From: Chromera velia
Taxonomy: Eukaryota > Sar > Chromeraceae
Direction: 5' to 3'
NCBI GenBank assembly: GCA_018398765.1
Contig: JAHBMJ010000647.1
Span: 1 to 43,354 of the forward strand
DNA: 43,354 bases
A program made the translations under genes and the position numbers. Under the pieces are notes generated by a model. It had not been told where the DNA came from and searched no databases. It saw only the letters and a program-made list of their open reading frames with translations. This document shows positions 42,976-43,354 of this stretch, piece after piece. Position 1 is the stretch's first letter. Each line of letters opens with the position of its first letter.

Positions 42976-43107
42976 TCGTAGTTCCGTCCTGTCCTTACCT
43001 CTTGGGATCTTTGTAGCTGATCACTACCTTCCCCCCTTTTTCTTGTGTCCCTCGAGCTGGGTCTTTCTCCAAAGGCCAAGTCATTTCTTCCCCTCACCTT
43101 CCTGCAG

Positions 43108-43314
43108 GTGCCTGGGGGGATCTCGGGGGGACCTTTGTCCTGCACAACCTGGGATACCTGTCTGCAGCCCAACGAGAAGTGGTGGGTCACGCGTGTCCGG
43201 CCTGTCGACGCGTTTCCTCCGTTGATGGACTGACGTCTTTCTCCCTCTGCGTGCAGCCTCTCCAGACTCCCATCGCCCCACTGGAAGTCGACTGGGACGC
43301 TTCTCCTTCTGCAG
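43108..43314 (+). CDS. Probable internal exon of an unidentified gene, partial
   Basis: It is bounded by CCTGCAG acceptor and a GCAG|GTACGT donor. The frame from its third base is open throughout and reads a compact segment with GGTFVLHNLGYLS followed by CPACRRV, which could be part of a zinc-binding or WD-like domain. An alternative acceptor inside (GTGCAG, exon 43257-43314) keeps the same frame. The gene continues beyond the window. No family assigned. Confidence 0.4.
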
Positions 43315-43354
43315 GTACGTTCCCGAGGGATGGGTTGGTCGCTTCTCTTGTTTT

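Noticed and set aside
42008-43225. 405-codon Pro/Ser/Leu-rich frame
   Set aside because: It is read through the minisatellite. Other frames are open too, and no domain or start context supports it.
1-43354. tRNA, rRNA or other structured RNA genes
   Set aside because: No tRNA A/B-box pair or rRNA core sequence was recognised by eye. A covariance-model search could still find small RNAs.

Overview
The window looks like nuclear DNA of an alveolate, most plausibly a chromerid alga such as Chromera velia. This is an inference: no marker gene is present. Four things support it: intron-rich genes with GT-AG introns and pyrimidine-rich acceptors; a heptatricopeptide-type repeat plus RAP-domain protein of the kind expanded in Apicomplexa and their relatives; clusters of the palindrome TGCATGCA upstream of genes (a known ApiAP2-type promoter motif in apicomplexans); and a heavy load of degenerate LTR and non-LTR retrotransposons and simple repeats.

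Layout. 1-4718 is the decayed 3' portion of a Ty3/gypsy element with gag, protease, RNase H and integrase but with the reverse transcriptase deleted. 4863-5166 is a TGCATGCA-rich upstream region, followed by a seven-exon EF-hand protein gene (5377-8932). 8933-14396 is AT-rich and gene-poor. It holds short tandem repeats, a minus-strand fragment of a non-LTR retrotransposon (10213-11630) and, inserted in that fragment, a 454-bp near-perfect hairpin element (10289-10742). 14402-20133 is a complete but dead Ty1/copia element with matching 217-bp LTRs and a 5-bp target duplication. 22221-26876 is an eight-exon mitochondrial-type RNA-binding (repeat + RAP) gene. 27125-28005 is a second copy of the non-LTR fragment in the opposite orientation. 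29610-31970 (minus) encodes an OAS/cGAS-like nucleotidyltransferase carrying an N-terminal zinc ribbon and a C-terminal MYND finger. It is divergently paired, across a TGCATGCA/GC-rich intergenic region, with a three-exon alpha/beta hydrolase (32468-35202). About 36700-40531 is an AT-richer, apparently intronless island with a broken primase-polymerase/SF3 helicase gene and small ORFs, resembling an integrated DNA virus or Polinton-like element. 40532-43354 is poorly resolved, with a pyrimidine-rich minisatellite and one probable exon of a gene that continues to the right.

Two themes stand out. First, the nucleotidyltransferase-MYND gene is an unusual architecture related to nucleic-acid-sensing enzymes. 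Second, several unrelated mobile elements keep long reading frames with almost no frameshifts but are interrupted by stops that each need one C-to-T or G-to-A change, and the two copia LTRs differ only by transitions. Together these suggest methylation- or RIP-like cytosine deamination of transposons. All exon boundaries were inferred by eye from splice sites and phase agreement, without transcripts.
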